Shown: positions 25,811-38,666, numbered from the stretch's first letter. The stretch: DNA of 64,000 nt from Geobacter sp. FeAm09 (GCF_008330225.1 NZ_CP042466.1:434001-498000); one strand, 5' to 3'. Notes: generated by a model from the sequence alone, not told the origin. Made by a program: numbers and translations.

Positions 25811-26980
25811 ATGAACACCCTTGAAACCGCCATCGTCCGCCTGCTGCGGGACAAACCGTTCTACGGCCATTTCATCCTCAACCTGCGCCGGGCGGAACAG
25901 CCGACGTCCAACCACGCCGCCGGCGTGACCATCCGGGACGGCGTGCCGACCCTCTCCCTGAATCCCCCGCTCTTTGCCGCCCTGTCCCGAGAGGGGCAGC
26001 AGGCCCTCCTGGAGCACCTGGTCAAGCATCTCCTCCATCTCCACCCCTTGCGGCGCAAACAGCGCAACAGCCACGATTGGGACATTGCCTGCGACCTGGC
26101 CATCAACCCCGGCATCGCCGGGCTGCCGGACGATGCGCTCGTGCCGGAGCGGTACGACCTGGAGGCGGGGTTGGCGGCCGAGGAGTATTACACCCTGCTG
26201 GTCCCCCCTTTCGATACCGGGAATCTGGACGGCAGCGGCTACGGCGATGGGGAGCGGGACGACCGGGGGGCGTCCGGGCAAGGACGGGCCGCCGTGCAGG
26301 ACGGGGCGACCCTGGACGACCATGGGATCTGGAGCGACGCCGACAGCACCCCCCTGCCCCTGGGGGAGGAGATGGTGCGGAGCATCACGCGGGACAGCCT
26401 GCGGGGGAGCGACGGCGAAGCGCCGGGAGATATCCGGGCGCTGGTGGAGGGGCTATTGCGGCCGTCGCCCATCCCCTGGCGCCAGCTGCTGCGCCAGTTT
26501 GTGGCCACGGCCGGGCGGGTGGGGCGGAAGAATACCTGGATGCGGGAACATCGCCGCTTCGGCCACGAGAGCCCCGGCATCCGCAAACGGCGGCGGCTCA
26601 ACCTGCTGGTGGGGATCGATGTCAGCGACTCCACCAATTGCGTGGAACTGCGCGAGGCTTTTGCCCGGGAACTGGTGCAGATCGCCCGGGGGCGGGACGC
26701 CCACATCACCGTCTTGTACGCCAACAGCCGCATCCAGCGCGTGGAGGCCTTCAACGGCTCGTCGTTCGTGGCCCAGCGGTACGACGGCGGCGGTTTCACC
26801 GACCTGCGGCCGGTTTTCGAGTACGCCCGGGGGATGCATCCGTTACCGGCTGCGGTCATCTACTTGACCGACGGCATCGGCCCGGCCCCGGAGACTATGC
26901 CATTCCCCACCCTCTGGGTGCTGACCCGGGAAGGGGAGCGGCCGGTACCGTGGGGGGTGGAATTGCGGCTGGACGTATAA
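25811..26980 (+). CDS. VWA-like DUF2201 protein (metallopeptidase-like N-domain)
   Basis: 389 residues from ATG 25811. The N-terminal part resembles the DUF2201 metallopeptidase-like domain (QALLEHLVKHLLHLHPLRRKQRN with two His-x3 patterns, then WDIACDLAINPGI). The C-terminal part is a VWA-like domain with a MIDAS-type GIDVSDSTNCVELREAF (D-x-S-x-S). Such proteins usually work with a MoxR-type AAA+ ATPase; a fitting ATPase gene lies 20 kb away at 45609-46673. Function unknown. The real start follows an AT-rich gap; a long upstream extension of the frame shadows the deaminase. Confidence 0.8.
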   Translation: MNTLETAIVRLLRDKPFYGHFILNLRRAEQPTSNHAAGVTIRDGVPTLSLNPPLFAALSREGQQALLEHLVKHLLHLHPLRRKQRNSHDWDIACDLAINPGIAGLPDDALVPERYDLEAGLAAEEYYTLLVPPFDTGNLDGSGYGDGERDDRGASGQGRAAVQDGATLDDHGIWSDADSTPLPLGEEMVRSITRDSLRGSDGEAPGDIRALVEGLLRPSPIPWRQLLRQFVATAGRVGRKNTWMREHRRFGHESPGIRKRRRLNLLVGIDVSDSTNCVELREAFARELVQIARGRDAHITVLYANSRIQRVEAFNGSSFVAQRYDGGGFTDLRPVFEYARGMHPLPAAVIYLTDGIGPAPETMPFPTLWVLTREGERPVPWGVELRLDV

Positions 26981-26985
26981 TTAAC

Positions 26986-27183
26986 AAATCTGCCACAGAG
27001 ACACGGAGACACAGAGAAAACCCCACAACAAATTTACATGGATGAACAGGATGAAGGGGATAAAGCCTTAAACCCGGTTGTAAGTAAAATCTTTGTCTTT
27101 TTTGTGCTGTTTATCCTGTTCATCCATGTAAAGATTGCTTTTCTCTGTGAACCTCTGTGTCTCCGTGTCTCCGTGGCAGATTT
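26986..27183. repeat. Inverted-repeat element, family B (longest copy)
   Basis: Starts AAATCTGCCACAGAGACACG and ends in its inverse near CGTGTCTCCGTGGCAGATTT. Inner arms TTTACATGGATGAACAGGAT and ATCCTGTTCATCCATGTAAA also pair. Related copies lie at 37497 and, degenerate, at 49955; a fragment is at 16558. Such hairpin repeats are common between genes in Geobacter. Confidence 0.8.
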
Positions 27184-27199
27184 TTTGAAGGGAACTTTT

Positions 27200-27604
27200 A
27201 TGGACGAATTCAAACCGATGACCGCGGAGTCGGTCGGGAGCCTGCTGGAAGAGGCGGGGGCCGAGGTGATGGTGCGCTCCGGGAGGAGCGAGAGCTATGG
27301 TGCCCCGCGGGAGTTCTCCTTCGAGGTCAAGGCCACGTTCCCCAACGGCATGGGGCTGCACGTGGTGGCGCGCCAGTTCAACTACCGCGACCCCTGGGAG
27401 GCCCGGGGGAGGATCAACGACATGGTGGATGTGTCGCTGCTGCGTGCCGGCAGCTATACCTGTCTACCCAAGGGCTTCGATTATTTCCAGGGTGTCGATG
27501 AGGAGTGCGGGCTGGATGAGGAACGGCTGAAGGAGGTGATCGCCTGCGTCAGCGGCCTGAACCCCAAGCTCTACCTGTTGCAGGAGATGACCGGCGATCT
27601 ATGA
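27200..27604 (+). CDS. Uncharacterised conserved protein (134 aa)
   Basis: 134 residues from ATG 27200, preceded by GAAGGGA. No known domain recognised. Acidic, soluble, single-domain: begins FKPMTAESVGSLLEEAGAEV, has strand-rich centre EFSFEVKATFPNGMGLHVVARQFNY and ends in a helical region. GC-rich codon use matches the surrounding core genome, so it is likely a real lineage gene. It lies between two repeat elements (26986 and 27605). Confidence 0.7.
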   Translation: MDEFKPMTAESVGSLLEEAGAEVMVRSGRSESYGAPREFSFEVKATFPNGMGLHVVARQFNYRDPWEARGRINDMVDVSLLRAGSYTCLPKGFDYFQGVDEECGLDEERLKEVIACVSGLNPKLYLLQEMTGDL

Positions 27605-27803
27605 GGTTGTTGAAAAACAGCCATCTCGCCGCCATCCTCGAAGACCCTTTCGTGCGGCGTAGCGCCCCTCATCCTATCCTTCTCCCAGAGGGAGAAGGGA
27701 TACCATTACCCTCTCCCTCTGGGAGAGGGAGGCCAAAGGCCGGGTGAGGGCCTCATCAGGGCTTGTCGAGCGGGTGCGACGATCTGACCATTTTTGAACA
27801 ACC
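27605..27803. repeat. MITE-like element, family A copy 2
   Basis: 199 bp from GGTTGTTGAAAAA to TTTTTGAACAACC. Contains two internal hairpins rich in CTCTCCCTCTGGGAGAGG. Inverted relative to copy 3 at 28681 and near-identical to it; the pair flanks tauE. Confidence 0.8.
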
Positions 27804-27822
27804 TGGATTTTTCATCAGCCCG

Positions 27823-28620
27823 CTACAGCAGGCTCCACAGCATCTTGGTCGCCATGACGATCAAGAGCAGGGCGAAGAATTTTTTCAAGCGGGGCACCGG
27901 CAGGCTGTGGGCCAGTTTGGCACCCAGGGGGGCCGTGGCGAAGCTGGCGCAGGCCACCCCCGCCAGCGCCGGGAGATAGACGAAACCGATGCTGTGGCTG
28001 GGCAGCGCCGCGGCCGACAGGCCGTTGACCCCATAGCCGACCGCCCCGGCCAGGGCGATGGGAAAGCCGACCGCAGCGGAGGTGCCGATGGCGCTATGCA
28101 TGGGGACGTTGCACCAGAGCAAAAACGGCACGGTCATGGTGCCGCCGCCGATACCCACCAGGCTGGAGACGCCGCCGATCAGGCCGCCGACGCCGGAGGT
28201 GCCGACCGCGCCGGGGAGTTGCCGGCGGGCTTTGGGCTTGATGCCCAGCAGCATCTGGCTCGCCACGTAGTACAAAAACGCCACGAAGAACCCCTTGAGA
28301 AAGCCGGTGGTGAGGCGTGCCGCCAGCCAGGAGCCGAGGAGGGTCCCGGCCAGGATGCCGGGGGTTATGCGCCGGACCACCCCCCAGTCGACCGCCTTGC
28401 GGCCGTGGTGGGCCCGCATGCTGGAAACCGAGGTGAACATGATGGTGGCGAGCGACGTGCCCAACGCCAGGTGCAGGATATACGCGGCCGGCAGCTGCTG
28501 GGCCGTGAACAGGAAGGTGAGCATCGGCACGATCACCAAGCCGCCCCCCACCCCCAAAAGCCCCGCCAGGATGCCGGCAAAGCCGCCAAGGGCAAGGTAC
28601 GAAAGCCAGAAGGTCAACAT
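27823..28620 (-). CDS. TauE/SafE-family membrane permease (sulfite/anion exporter)
   Basis: 265 residues, about eight transmembrane segments. Family start FAGILAGLLGVGGGLVIVPML (glycine-rich GxxxGxGGGxxxxP) and its repeat in the second half, GLIGGVSSLVGIGGGTMTVPFLL, are diagnostic of TauE/SafE. The transported anion is not known. Isolated gene, flanked on both sides by inverted copies of the family A repeat, an arrangement that could have moved as a unit. Confidence 0.9.
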   Translation of the reverse strand: MLTFWLSYLALGGFAGILAGLLGVGGGLVIVPMLTFLFTAQQLPAAYILHLALGTSLATIMFTSVSSMRAHHGRKAVDWGVVRRITPGILAGTLLGSWLAARLTTGFLKGFFVAFLYYVASQMLLGIKPKARRQLPGAVGTSGVGGLIGGVSSLVGIGGGTMTVPFLLWCNVPMHSAIGTSAAVGFPIALAGAVGYGVNGLSAAALPSHSIGFVYLPALAGVACASFATAPLGAKLAHSLPVPRLKKFFALLLIVMATKMLWSLL

Positions 28621-28680
28621 TTGAGTCTCCCGCCACCGGGGCCTGACGCCCTCAACTTCAACAGACTTTTGAAAAACACT

Positions 28681-28876
28681 GGTTGTTCAAAAATAGTCAG
28701 ATCGTCGCACCCGCAGAAAGTCATGAGGAGGCCCTCACCCGGCCTTTGGCCACCCTCTCCCAGAGGGAGAGGGTAATGGTATCCCTTCTCCCTCTGGGAG
28801 AGGATAGGATGAGGGGCGCTACGCCGCACGAAAGGGCTTTCGAGGACGAAGGCCTGATGGCTGTTTTTCAACAACC
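28681..28876. repeat. MITE-like element, family A copy 3
   Basis: 196 bp from GGTTGTTCAAAAA to TTTTTCAACAACC, in inverted orientation to copy 2. Its right end stops two bases from the lspA stop codon, as copy 1 stops two bases from the mnmH stop. Confidence 0.8.
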
Positions 28877-28878
28877 CC

Positions 28879-29370
28879 CTACGCCTTTGCCTGTTTCTGC
28901 CGCTGTTCCTCCCGCAGCATGTCCAGCGCCAGCAGGGCCACGCCGACGCAGATCAGCGAGTCGGCGACGTTGAAGGCCGGCCAGTGGTGCGCTTTCCAGT
29001 ACACATCCAGGAAATCGATGACCTCGCCCAGGCGGACCCGGTCCACGAGGTTGCCCACGGCACCCGAGAAGATCATGGCCAGGGATACCTGGGCCAGTTG
29101 CTGGTCGTTGCGCAGGCGGTTGAAGGCGATCACGATCACCACCGCGGCGATGGCCGAGATGGCGATGAAGAAGGGCAGCCGCCAGGAGGCGTGGGAGAGG
29201 AAGCTGAAGGCGGCCCCCTTGTTGCGCACATAGGTGATGTTGAACAGGCCGTCGATGACCGGGATCGACTGGAACATCTGCATGCTCCGGTCGATGTACA
29301 GCTTGGTGATCTGATCGGCGATCAGACCGATAACAGCTATAACAGAAAAAATAACCCAACGATTTTTCAC
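28879..29370 (-). CDS. lspA: Lipoprotein signal peptidase LspA
   Basis: 163 residues, four transmembrane segments. The aspartyl protease that cleaves prolipoprotein signal peptides at the inner membrane. Conserved motifs are DQITKLYID (with ADQ), ITYVRNKGAAFSFL (N-x-G-A-A-F), SGAVGNLVDRVRLGEVIDFLDVY (catalytic N-x-x-D-R) and FNVADSLICVGV (second catalytic Asp in N-x-A-D). Downstream of ileS on the same strand, the common ileS-lspA order. Confidence 0.97.
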   Translation of the reverse strand: MKNRWVIFSVIAVIGLIADQITKLYIDRSMQMFQSIPVIDGLFNITYVRNKGAAFSFLSHASWRLPFFIAISAIAAVVIVIAFNRLRNDQQLAQVSLAMIFSGAVGNLVDRVRLGEVIDFLDVYWKAHHWPAFNVADSLICVGVALLALDMLREEQRQKQAKA

Positions 29371-29444
29371 TCAATTACCTCCGGAGAAAGGTGGATTTTT
29401 TACAGGATCAGGGAGCGCCTGCGAAAAAGCCGCATTTCTCATTG

Positions 29445-32219
29445 CTAGACCACCGCCTTGGTGCATTTGGGGCATATGGCAGGATGCGACGCATCCTGTC
29501 CCAGCTCCTCGCTGTAGCACCAGCAGCGCTCGCACTTCTCGCCCGGCGCTGCCGACACCTGTACCCGCAGGCCGGGGAGGATTTCCGCCGTATGGCTCTC
29601 CCCTTCCATGACGTCAACCAGACTGACCTTGGAGACGATGAAGATCGCGGCCAGGTCGGCGGCGTATTCGCGGAGAAAGGCCAACAGCTCCGGCTCGGCG
29701 CAGATGGTCACCCCGGCGTCCAGGGAGTGGCCGATGGTCTTGGCCACGCGAGCCTGTTCCAGGGCCTTGGAGACCTCGGCCCGCACCTTCATGATCCGCT
29801 CCCAGCGTTCCACCAGTTTGTCGTCCTTCGCCTCGGGCTGCAGTTTGGGGAAGGCGGCCAGGTGGACGCTGTCCTCGTGCTCGCCCGGCAGGTACTGCCA
29901 GGCCTCGTCGGCGGTGAAGGAGAGCACCGGCGCAATCAGGCGCAGCAGGGTGTCCAGGATACGGTACATGACGGTCTGGGCGCTGCGCCGTTCCAGGGAA
30001 TCCTTCCTGCTGGTGTAGACCCGGTCCTTGAGGATATCCAGGTAGAACGAACTCATCTCCACGGTGCAGAAGCCGTTCACGGCATGGTACAGGACGTGGA
30101 ACTCGTACTCGCCATAGGAGGCCAGCACCTTTTCCTTGAGCAACTCCAACTGGTGCAGGGCCCAGCGGTCGATCTCCGGCATGTCGGCGTAGGCCACGCT
30201 GTCCCGGGCCGGATCGAAATCGTTGATGTTCCCCAGGATGTACTTGGTGGTGTTGCGGATGCGGCGATAGGACTCGGACAGACGGCTCAGGATCTCCTGG
30301 GAGATGCGGATGTCGTCGCGGTAGTCCTGGGCCGCCACCCACAGGCGGAGAATCTCGGCGCCGAACTTCTTGATGATCTCCTCCGGGGCCACCACGTTGC
30401 CCACCGACTTGCTCATCTTGCGGCCGGAGCCGTCCACCACGAAACCGTGGGTCAAGACGTTCCTGTAGGGGGCACGGCCGCGGGTGCCGACGCTCTCCAG
30501 CAGCGAGGAGTGGAACCAGCCGCGGTGCTGGTCGCTCCCCTCCAGGTACATGTCGGCCGGCGAGGCCAGCCCGGGATTGGGCTCCAGTACGGCGGCATGG
30601 GAGACGCCCGAATCGAACCACACGTCCAGGATGTCCATCTCCTTCTCGAATTCCGTAGCTCCGCATTTCGGGCATTTCGTACCCGGGGGCAGAAGCCGTG
30701 CGGCCTCCCAGTCGAACCAGACGTCGGCGCTGTGCTCTTTGAAGTGCCCGGCCACGTGGTCCATGGTGGCGCCGTCGGCCAGGTATTCGCCGCAGGCCTT
30801 GCAGGAAAAGGCGGTAATCGGCACGCCCCAGCTGCGCTGGCGCGAGATGCACCAGTCCGGGCGGTTTTCAATCATGCCGTAGATGCGCTCCTTGCCCCAT
30901 TTGGGGATCCACTGCACCTGGTCGATGGCCTCCAGCGACTTCTTGCGCAGGTCGGCGGCCTCCATGGAGATGAACCACTGCTCGGTGGCCCGGAAGATGA
31001 TCGGTTTTTTGCAGCGCCAGCAATGGGGGTAGGAATGGACGATGTCGGCCTGCCCGAGCAGCGCCCCGACCTCGGCCAGCTTCTCGATCACGGCCGGATT
31101 GGCGGCAAAGACGAACTGGCCGCCGAAGAATTCCAGGTTCTGGAGGTACTTGCCGTGGTTGTCCACCGGGTTGTAGATGTCGAGCCCTTCCTTCAGGCCC
31201 AGCTCGTAGTCCTCCTGGCCGTGGCCGGGGGCGGTGTGGACGCAGCCGGTGCCGGCCTCCAGGGTCACGTGCTCGCCCAGAAGGACGATGGAATCCCGGT
31301 CGTAGAAGGGGTGTTTGCAGCGCTTGCGCTCCAGGGCGGTCGCCTTGAAGGTGGCGATGACCTCCCCCGTCAGGCCGACGGCCTTCAGGAACGTGTCCTT
31401 CAACCCTTCCGCCACGATCAGGACCCCCTTGTCCGTATCCAGGGCCACGTAGTCGAACTCGGGGTGCAGGGCCACGGCCAGGTTGGCCGGGATGGTCCAG
31501 GGGGTCGTGGTCCAGATCACCACAAAGGCCTGCTTGCCGGCCAGGGCCGGGATGGCGGCGGAAACGTCGTCCTGCAGGGCAAAACGGACATAGATGGACG
31601 GCGAGGTGTGGTCCGCATATTCCACTTCGGCCTCGGCCAGGGCCGTGACGCAGGAGGAACACCAGTGGACCGGCTTCTTGCCGCGGTACAGCCCGCCGCT
31701 CTTGGCGAACTTGGCCAACTCGCGCGCGGTCTGCCCTTCGTACTCGTAGTTCATGGTCAGGTACGGGGCGTCCCACTCCCCCAGCACGCCCAGGCGTTTG
31801 AACTCATCCCGCTGGATGGCGATGAATTTTTCCGCGTATTTCCGACACTCGCGGCGCATCTCCAGTTTGGAGATCTCGTGCTTTTTCGACCCCAGGTTCT
31901 TTTCCACCTGAAGTTCGATGGGGAGGCCGTGGCAGTCCCAGCCCGGCACGTAGGGGGCGCGGAACCCCTCCATACGCTTGCTCTTCAGGATCACGTCCTT
32001 GAGGATCTTGTTCAGGGCGTGGCCGATATGGATATGGCCGTTGGCGTAGGGGGGGCCGTCGTGCAGGACGTAGAGCGGTTTATCCCTGCCGCTTTCCTCC
32101 AGGCGGGCATACAGCCCGGAGGCTGCCCATTTGTCGAGGATTTCCGGCTCCCGCTGGTTCAGGTTGGCCTTCATGGGAAAGTCGGTTTGGGGCAGATTGA
32201 GTGTGTCTTTATAATCCAT
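29445..32219 (-). CDS. ileS: Isoleucyl-tRNA synthetase
   Basis: 924 residues, the bacterial length. Class I signatures: PPYANGHIHIGHALN (HIGH) near residue 60, GRKMSKSVGN (KMSKS) near 600, and the editing domain between them with WTTTPWTIPANLAVALHPEF. The C-terminus holds the zinc ribbon CERCWCYSEELG ... CPKCTKAVV used by bacterial-type IleRS. Coupled with lspA downstream. A 961-residue frame on the opposite strand is a shadow of it. Confidence 0.98.
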   Translation of the reverse strand: MDYKDTLNLPQTDFPMKANLNQREPEILDKWAASGLYARLEESGRDKPLYVLHDGPPYANGHIHIGHALNKILKDVILKSKRMEGFRAPYVPGWDCHGLPIELQVEKNLGSKKHEISKLEMRRECRKYAEKFIAIQRDEFKRLGVLGEWDAPYLTMNYEYEGQTARELAKFAKSGGLYRGKKPVHWCSSCVTALAEAEVEYADHTSPSIYVRFALQDDVSAAIPALAGKQAFVVIWTTTPWTIPANLAVALHPEFDYVALDTDKGVLIVAEGLKDTFLKAVGLTGEVIATFKATALERKRCKHPFYDRDSIVLLGEHVTLEAGTGCVHTAPGHGQEDYELGLKEGLDIYNPVDNHGKYLQNLEFFGGQFVFAANPAVIEKLAEVGALLGQADIVHSYPHCWRCKKPIIFRATEQWFISMEAADLRKKSLEAIDQVQWIPKWGKERIYGMIENRPDWCISRQRSWGVPITAFSCKACGEYLADGATMDHVAGHFKEHSADVWFDWEAARLLPPGTKCPKCGATEFEKEMDILDVWFDSGVSHAAVLEPNPGLASPADMYLEGSDQHRGWFHSSLLESVGTRGRAPYRNVLTHGFVVDGSGRKMSKSVGNVVAPEEIIKKFGAEILRLWVAAQDYRDDIRISQEILSRLSESYRRIRNTTKYILGNINDFDPARDSVAYADMPEIDRWALHQLELLKEKVLASYGEYEFHVLYHAVNGFCTVEMSSFYLDILKDRVYTSRKDSLERRSAQTVMYRILDTLLRLIAPVLSFTADEAWQYLPGEHEDSVHLAAFPKLQPEAKDDKLVERWERIMKVRAEVSKALEQARVAKTIGHSLDAGVTICAEPELLAFLREYAADLAAIFIVSKVSLVDVMEGESHTAEILPGLRVQVSAAPGEKCERCWCYSEELGQDASHPAICPKCTKAVV

Positions 32220-32425
32220 GGTGCTGTCTCCTCGCAGAGGTCTGCTGGTTGTGCAAATTTTACAAACCTATCGTGATTGCAGAGAAATGTCAAGGAATGC
32301 CCTGTGTCCGCCGGCGAAGGCGTAGAAGCCCCCCTTGGTTGCCAGGAGGAGTATCCGTGTTAAAATTATTAACACTATTGCCGGCCATTGTCTGGCCGTG
32401 AGCATGCGGTGCCGAGGTGAAACGG

Positions 32426-35685
<3,260 letters not shown>

Positions 35686-35727
35686 CCGTGCCGGTCCCGG
35701 GGGACGTGAAGAAACTCTCCATGAGCG

Positions 35728-35800
35728 GGGATGGACAGGGTAGTCGGGATGCGCCGCGAATCGCCGTCCCCGGTGAGCCTGTCCATCCCTGTTTTCGTTT
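35728..35800 (+). terminator. Intrinsic terminator after mreB
   Basis: GGGATGGACAGG (35728-35739) pairs perfectly with CCTGTCCATCCC (35778-35789) around a long GC-rich loop, followed by TGTTTTCGTTTT. Confidence 0.75.
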
Positions 35801-35812
35801 TACTGTGCCGAT

Positions 35813-36856
35813 ATGACCAATCCCGCCATCGACATAATCGTTCCGGTCTGGAACAGCCCCTTTGAAACCCGCGCCTGCCTGGCCGCGATCATCAGGCACT
35901 CTCCCGGGGCGCGCATGATCATCGTGGACAACGGCAGCAGCCGGGAAACCGAGCTGATGATGGAGGAGTTTTCCGAGCCGCTGGGGGAACAGGGGCTGTT
36001 CATCAAGTCCGAGCGCAACATCGGGCTGGTGCCGGCCATCAATATGGGACTGGCCCATTCCAACAGCGACCTCGCCGTCGTTGTCCGTCCCCATGTCCTG
36101 GTCAGCCACGGGTGGCTGGACGGTCTCAGGGAGGCCGCCCTGGGCGTCCCGGGTCCCCCGGTCGGCATCGTCTCGCCGGTCTTCAGCGGCAGCGGGGCCG
36201 CGCCGCTCCTTGCCATCAACAACAGGCGCGACTGCCCGTCCATTGAAACCTTCTCGGTGTCGTTTTCTGCCCTGCTGCTGAAGCGTGAGATGCGCCTGCG
36301 GATCGGCGATTTCGACGAAGGGCTGGACAGCGGCGAATGGTGCCTGACCGATTATGTCCGCCGGGCCTGGAGCAAGGGATACCGTACCTGCGTCACGTCG
36401 CGCTCCCACCTGGTGTGCGGTCAGGAGCCGGTCTTCGGCTCGGATGAGCGCCGGGAGGGCAAGGCCCGCATCGGCAGGGAGCACTATCAGGAACAGTGGG
36501 GCGTCAGCCGCCATTACGGCGTCTATTTCGGTGCCGACACGGATGCGGCCTCCCTTGCCGATGCCGTGGCAACCATCCGGGCAGGGGCGCGCCAGGGACA
36601 TCGCTTCACGCTGGTGCTGCATCGCCGCCAGGCCCGGGAATTTTGCCGGTGCGGCTGGAATTGCCTGCATGCCGGCATGGAAATCGCCCGGTTGTCCCTG
36701 CTCATGCCGCAGCGGGACCTGGTGCGCACCATCGGGTCGCTCCGGGAGAACGTCCCCGGGATGATCATGGTACGCTGGGAAGACGATGCGCCGGTCGCAG
36801 GCATGGAGATGGCCATTCCCTTTGCCGAGATGGCGGCGCTCCTCGGGAACGTATGA
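35813..36856 (+). CDS. Glycosyltransferase family 2 protein
   Basis: 347 residues. GT-A start IDIIVPVWNSPFETRACLAAI, IIVDNGSSRETE (nucleotide-sugar Asp), and NIGLVPAINMGLAHSNSD. The usual D-x-D is replaced by a divergent VVRPHVLVS segment, so substrate use is uncertain. The last 120 residues are unlike common GT2 members. It precedes gmhA by 55 bp, suggesting lipopolysaccharide or cell-surface sugar work. Confidence 0.75.
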   Translation: MTNPAIDIIVPVWNSPFETRACLAAIIRHSPGARMIIVDNGSSRETELMMEEFSEPLGEQGLFIKSERNIGLVPAINMGLAHSNSDLAVVVRPHVLVSHGWLDGLREAALGVPGPPVGIVSPVFSGSGAAPLLAINNRRDCPSIETFSVSFSALLLKREMRLRIGDFDEGLDSGEWCLTDYVRRAWSKGYRTCVTSRSHLVCGQEPVFGSDERREGKARIGREHYQEQWGVSRHYGVYFGADTDAASLADAVATIRAGARQGHRFTLVLHRRQAREFCRCGWNCLHAGMEIARLSLLMPQRDLVRTIGSLRENVPGMIMVRWEDDAPVAGMEMAIPFAEMAALLGNV

Positions 36857-36911
36857 CGAATAACGAAAAAGACGCGGTGCCGGGCAGCCCGGCCCGGAGC
36901 GGAGGTGATCC

Positions 36912-37481
36912 ATGGTTGGAGATGTGAAGGCCCAGTTGCAGGCCCATCGGGCTCTGTTTGAAGTAATGGAGCGGGATATGGCGCCGTTGATCGCCGAGAT
37001 GGCGGCCCTGCTTACCTCCGCCCTCAAGAGCGGCGGAAAGCTGCTGGTGATGGGCAACGGGGGATCGGCCGCCGACGCCCAGCATTTCGCGGCCGAGATC
37101 GTCGGCCGCTTCAAAATGGAGCGCCGGGCCCTGCCGGCCGTGGCGCTCACCACCGACACCTCCATCCTCACCGCCATCGGCAACGACTACGGTTTCGAGG
37201 CGGTCTTCAGCCGCCAGGTCGAAGCCCTTGCCGCTGCGGGCGACGTGGTGGTCGGCATCTCCACCAGCGGCAACTCCCCCAATGTGCTCAAGGCCTTCCA
37301 GGCGGCACGGGAGCGCGGCTGCCGCACCGTCGGCCTCCTGGGGCGCGACGGAGGGAGCATCAAGGGCGGCTGCGACCTGGCGCTGGTCGTCCCTTCCGAC
37401 GATACCCCCCGCATCCAGGAGGGGCACATCGCCATCATCCACATCGTCTGCGACCTGGTGGAACGGTCGCTGTTCGGGTAA
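36912..37481 (+). CDS. gmhA: Phosphoheptose isomerase GmhA
   Basis: 189 residues. Sedoheptulose 7-phosphate to D-glycero-D-manno-heptose 7-phosphate, first step of LPS core heptose synthesis. SIS fold with [41 protein letters not shown] and a Zn/active-site His in [16 protein letters not shown] (written QEGHIAIIH here). Strong site GGAGGTGATCC before the ATG. Other hld genes are not in the window. Confidence 0.95.
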   Translation: MVGDVKAQLQAHRALFEVMERDMAPLIAEMAALLTSALKSGGKLLVMGNGGSAADAQHFAAEIVGRFKMERRALPAVALTTDTSILTAIGNDYGFEAVFSRQVEALAAAGDVVVGISTSGNSPNVLKAFQAARERGCRTVGLLGRDGGSIKGGCDLALVVPSDDTPRIQEGHIAIIHIVCDLVERSLFG

Positions 37482-37496
37482 CTCGGGAAGAGTTTT

Positions 37497-37683
37497 TTGC
37501 CACGGTGCCGCAGAGGCACGGAGAAAGCCAAAAGCAGAACCGCTTTTACAAGGATGGACAGGATGAAGGGGATAAAACCTGAAATTCTGTTACCAACAAA
37601 ATCTTAAAGCTTTTATCTCTGTTCATCCCTTTTGTCCCTGTAAATAAGGTTTTCTCTGTGCCTCTGCGGCTCCGTGGCAAATT
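37497..37683. repeat. Inverted-repeat element, family B
   Basis: Starts TTGCCACGGTGCCGCAGAGG and ends with its inverse CCTCTGCGGCTCCGTGGCAA. Inner arms ACAAGGATGGACAGGATGAA and GTTCATCCCTTTTGTCCCTG pair weakly. Same family as 26986-27183. Confidence 0.75.
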
Positions 37684-37706
37684 GTTTTACCAAGAAAGGT
37701 TACGCC

Positions 37707-38666
37707 ATGAAGCTTCAGCCCATCGATCTCTCCGCCGTCACGACCTACCCCATTGCCGAACGTAAAAACAAGGTTTCCCTCGAGCGGGATTTCGCCGCTG
37801 CCGTCACCTCCGGCATGACCGTGAGCGCCCTTTTGGTGGCCATGCCCAAACAGTTGGGGGCCGAGAACCTCAATGCGGTCATCGACGCGGTCGTTGCGGC
37901 CCGCCGCAAGGGAAAGCCGGTGGTTATCGCCATTGGCGGCCATGTGATCAAATGCGGCCTGCAGCCGGTGCTGAAGGCGCTCATCGACGCCGGCGTCGTG
38001 ACGGCGGTGGCCATGAACGGCTCCGCCTCGATCCACGATTACGAGATTTCGCTGATCGGCGAGACCAGCGAGGATGTGGGCGCCGTGCTGCACTGCGGCA
38101 CCTTCGGCATGGCCGAGGAGACCGGGCGCGACATCAACCGGGCGCTCAAGGCCGGGGTGGCCGAGGGGTTGGGCTACGGCGGGGCTCTCGGACGCTTCAT
38201 CCACGAAAACCGCAACCCCCATGCCGAAGCCAGTCTCCTGGCGACCTGCCATGCCAAGGGTATCCCCGCTACGGTGCATGTGGCCATGGGCACCGACATC
38301 GTCCATCAGCACCCGGAGGCCGACGGAGCCGTGCTGGGGCAGGCCACGTTCACCGATTTCCGGCTCTTCGCCTCCGTGGTGGCGACCCTGGGCGACGGCG
38401 GGGTCTTCATCAACATCGGCAGTGCCGTGATTATGCCGGAGGTGTTCCTCAAAGCGCTCTCCATTGCGCAGAACATGGGTTTCCACGTGGACCATTTCAC
38501 CACCGCCAATTTCGATATGCAGCAGCATTACCGCCCGCTGCAAAACGTGGTCAAGCGGCCGACCGCCGGCGACAGTCGCGGCCTGGCGATTACCGGACAC
38601 CACGAAATCATGATTCCGCTCCTGGCGGCGGGGATTCTGGATAAAATCGGCCCGCGCCGGGACTGA
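37707..38666 (+). CDS. Deoxyhypusine-synthase-like protein
   Basis: 319 residues from ATG 37707. VVIAIGGHVIKCGLQPVLK, VAMNGSASIHDYEISLIGETSEDV and ALKAGVAEGLGYG recall the NAD-binding fold of deoxyhypusine synthase. The C-terminal region with that enzyme's active-site Lys motif is not recognisable, and bacteria mostly lack eIF5A, so a different reaction is likely. GC-rich and well conserved in appearance. Downstream of gmhA and a repeat, with no strong operon link. Confidence 0.6.
   Translation: MKLQPIDLSAVTTYPIAERKNKVSLERDFAAAVTSGMTVSALLVAMPKQLGAENLNAVIDAVVAARRKGKPVVIAIGGHVIKCGLQPVLKALIDAGVVTAVAMNGSASIHDYEISLIGETSEDVGAVLHCGTFGMAEETGRDINRALKAGVAEGLGYGGALGRFIHENRNPHAEASLLATCHAKGIPATVHVAMGTDIVHQHPEADGAVLGQATFTDFRLFASVVATLGDGGVFINIGSAVIMPEVFLKALSIAQNMGFHVDHFTTANFDMQQHYRPLQNVVKRPTAGDSRGLAITGHHEIMIPLLAAGILDKIGPRRD

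Noticed and set aside
27660-27760. CRISPR-like repeats
   Set aside because: CTCTCCCTCTGGGAGAGG occurs inside the MITE-like element as hairpin arms, not as regularly spaced direct repeats with unique spacers.
29391-32276. 961-residue open frame on the plus strand opposite ileS
   Set aside because: It has no ribosome site or recognisable domain, and is compositionally a mirror of the GC-rich ileS codons on the other strand, which have complete synthetase motifs.
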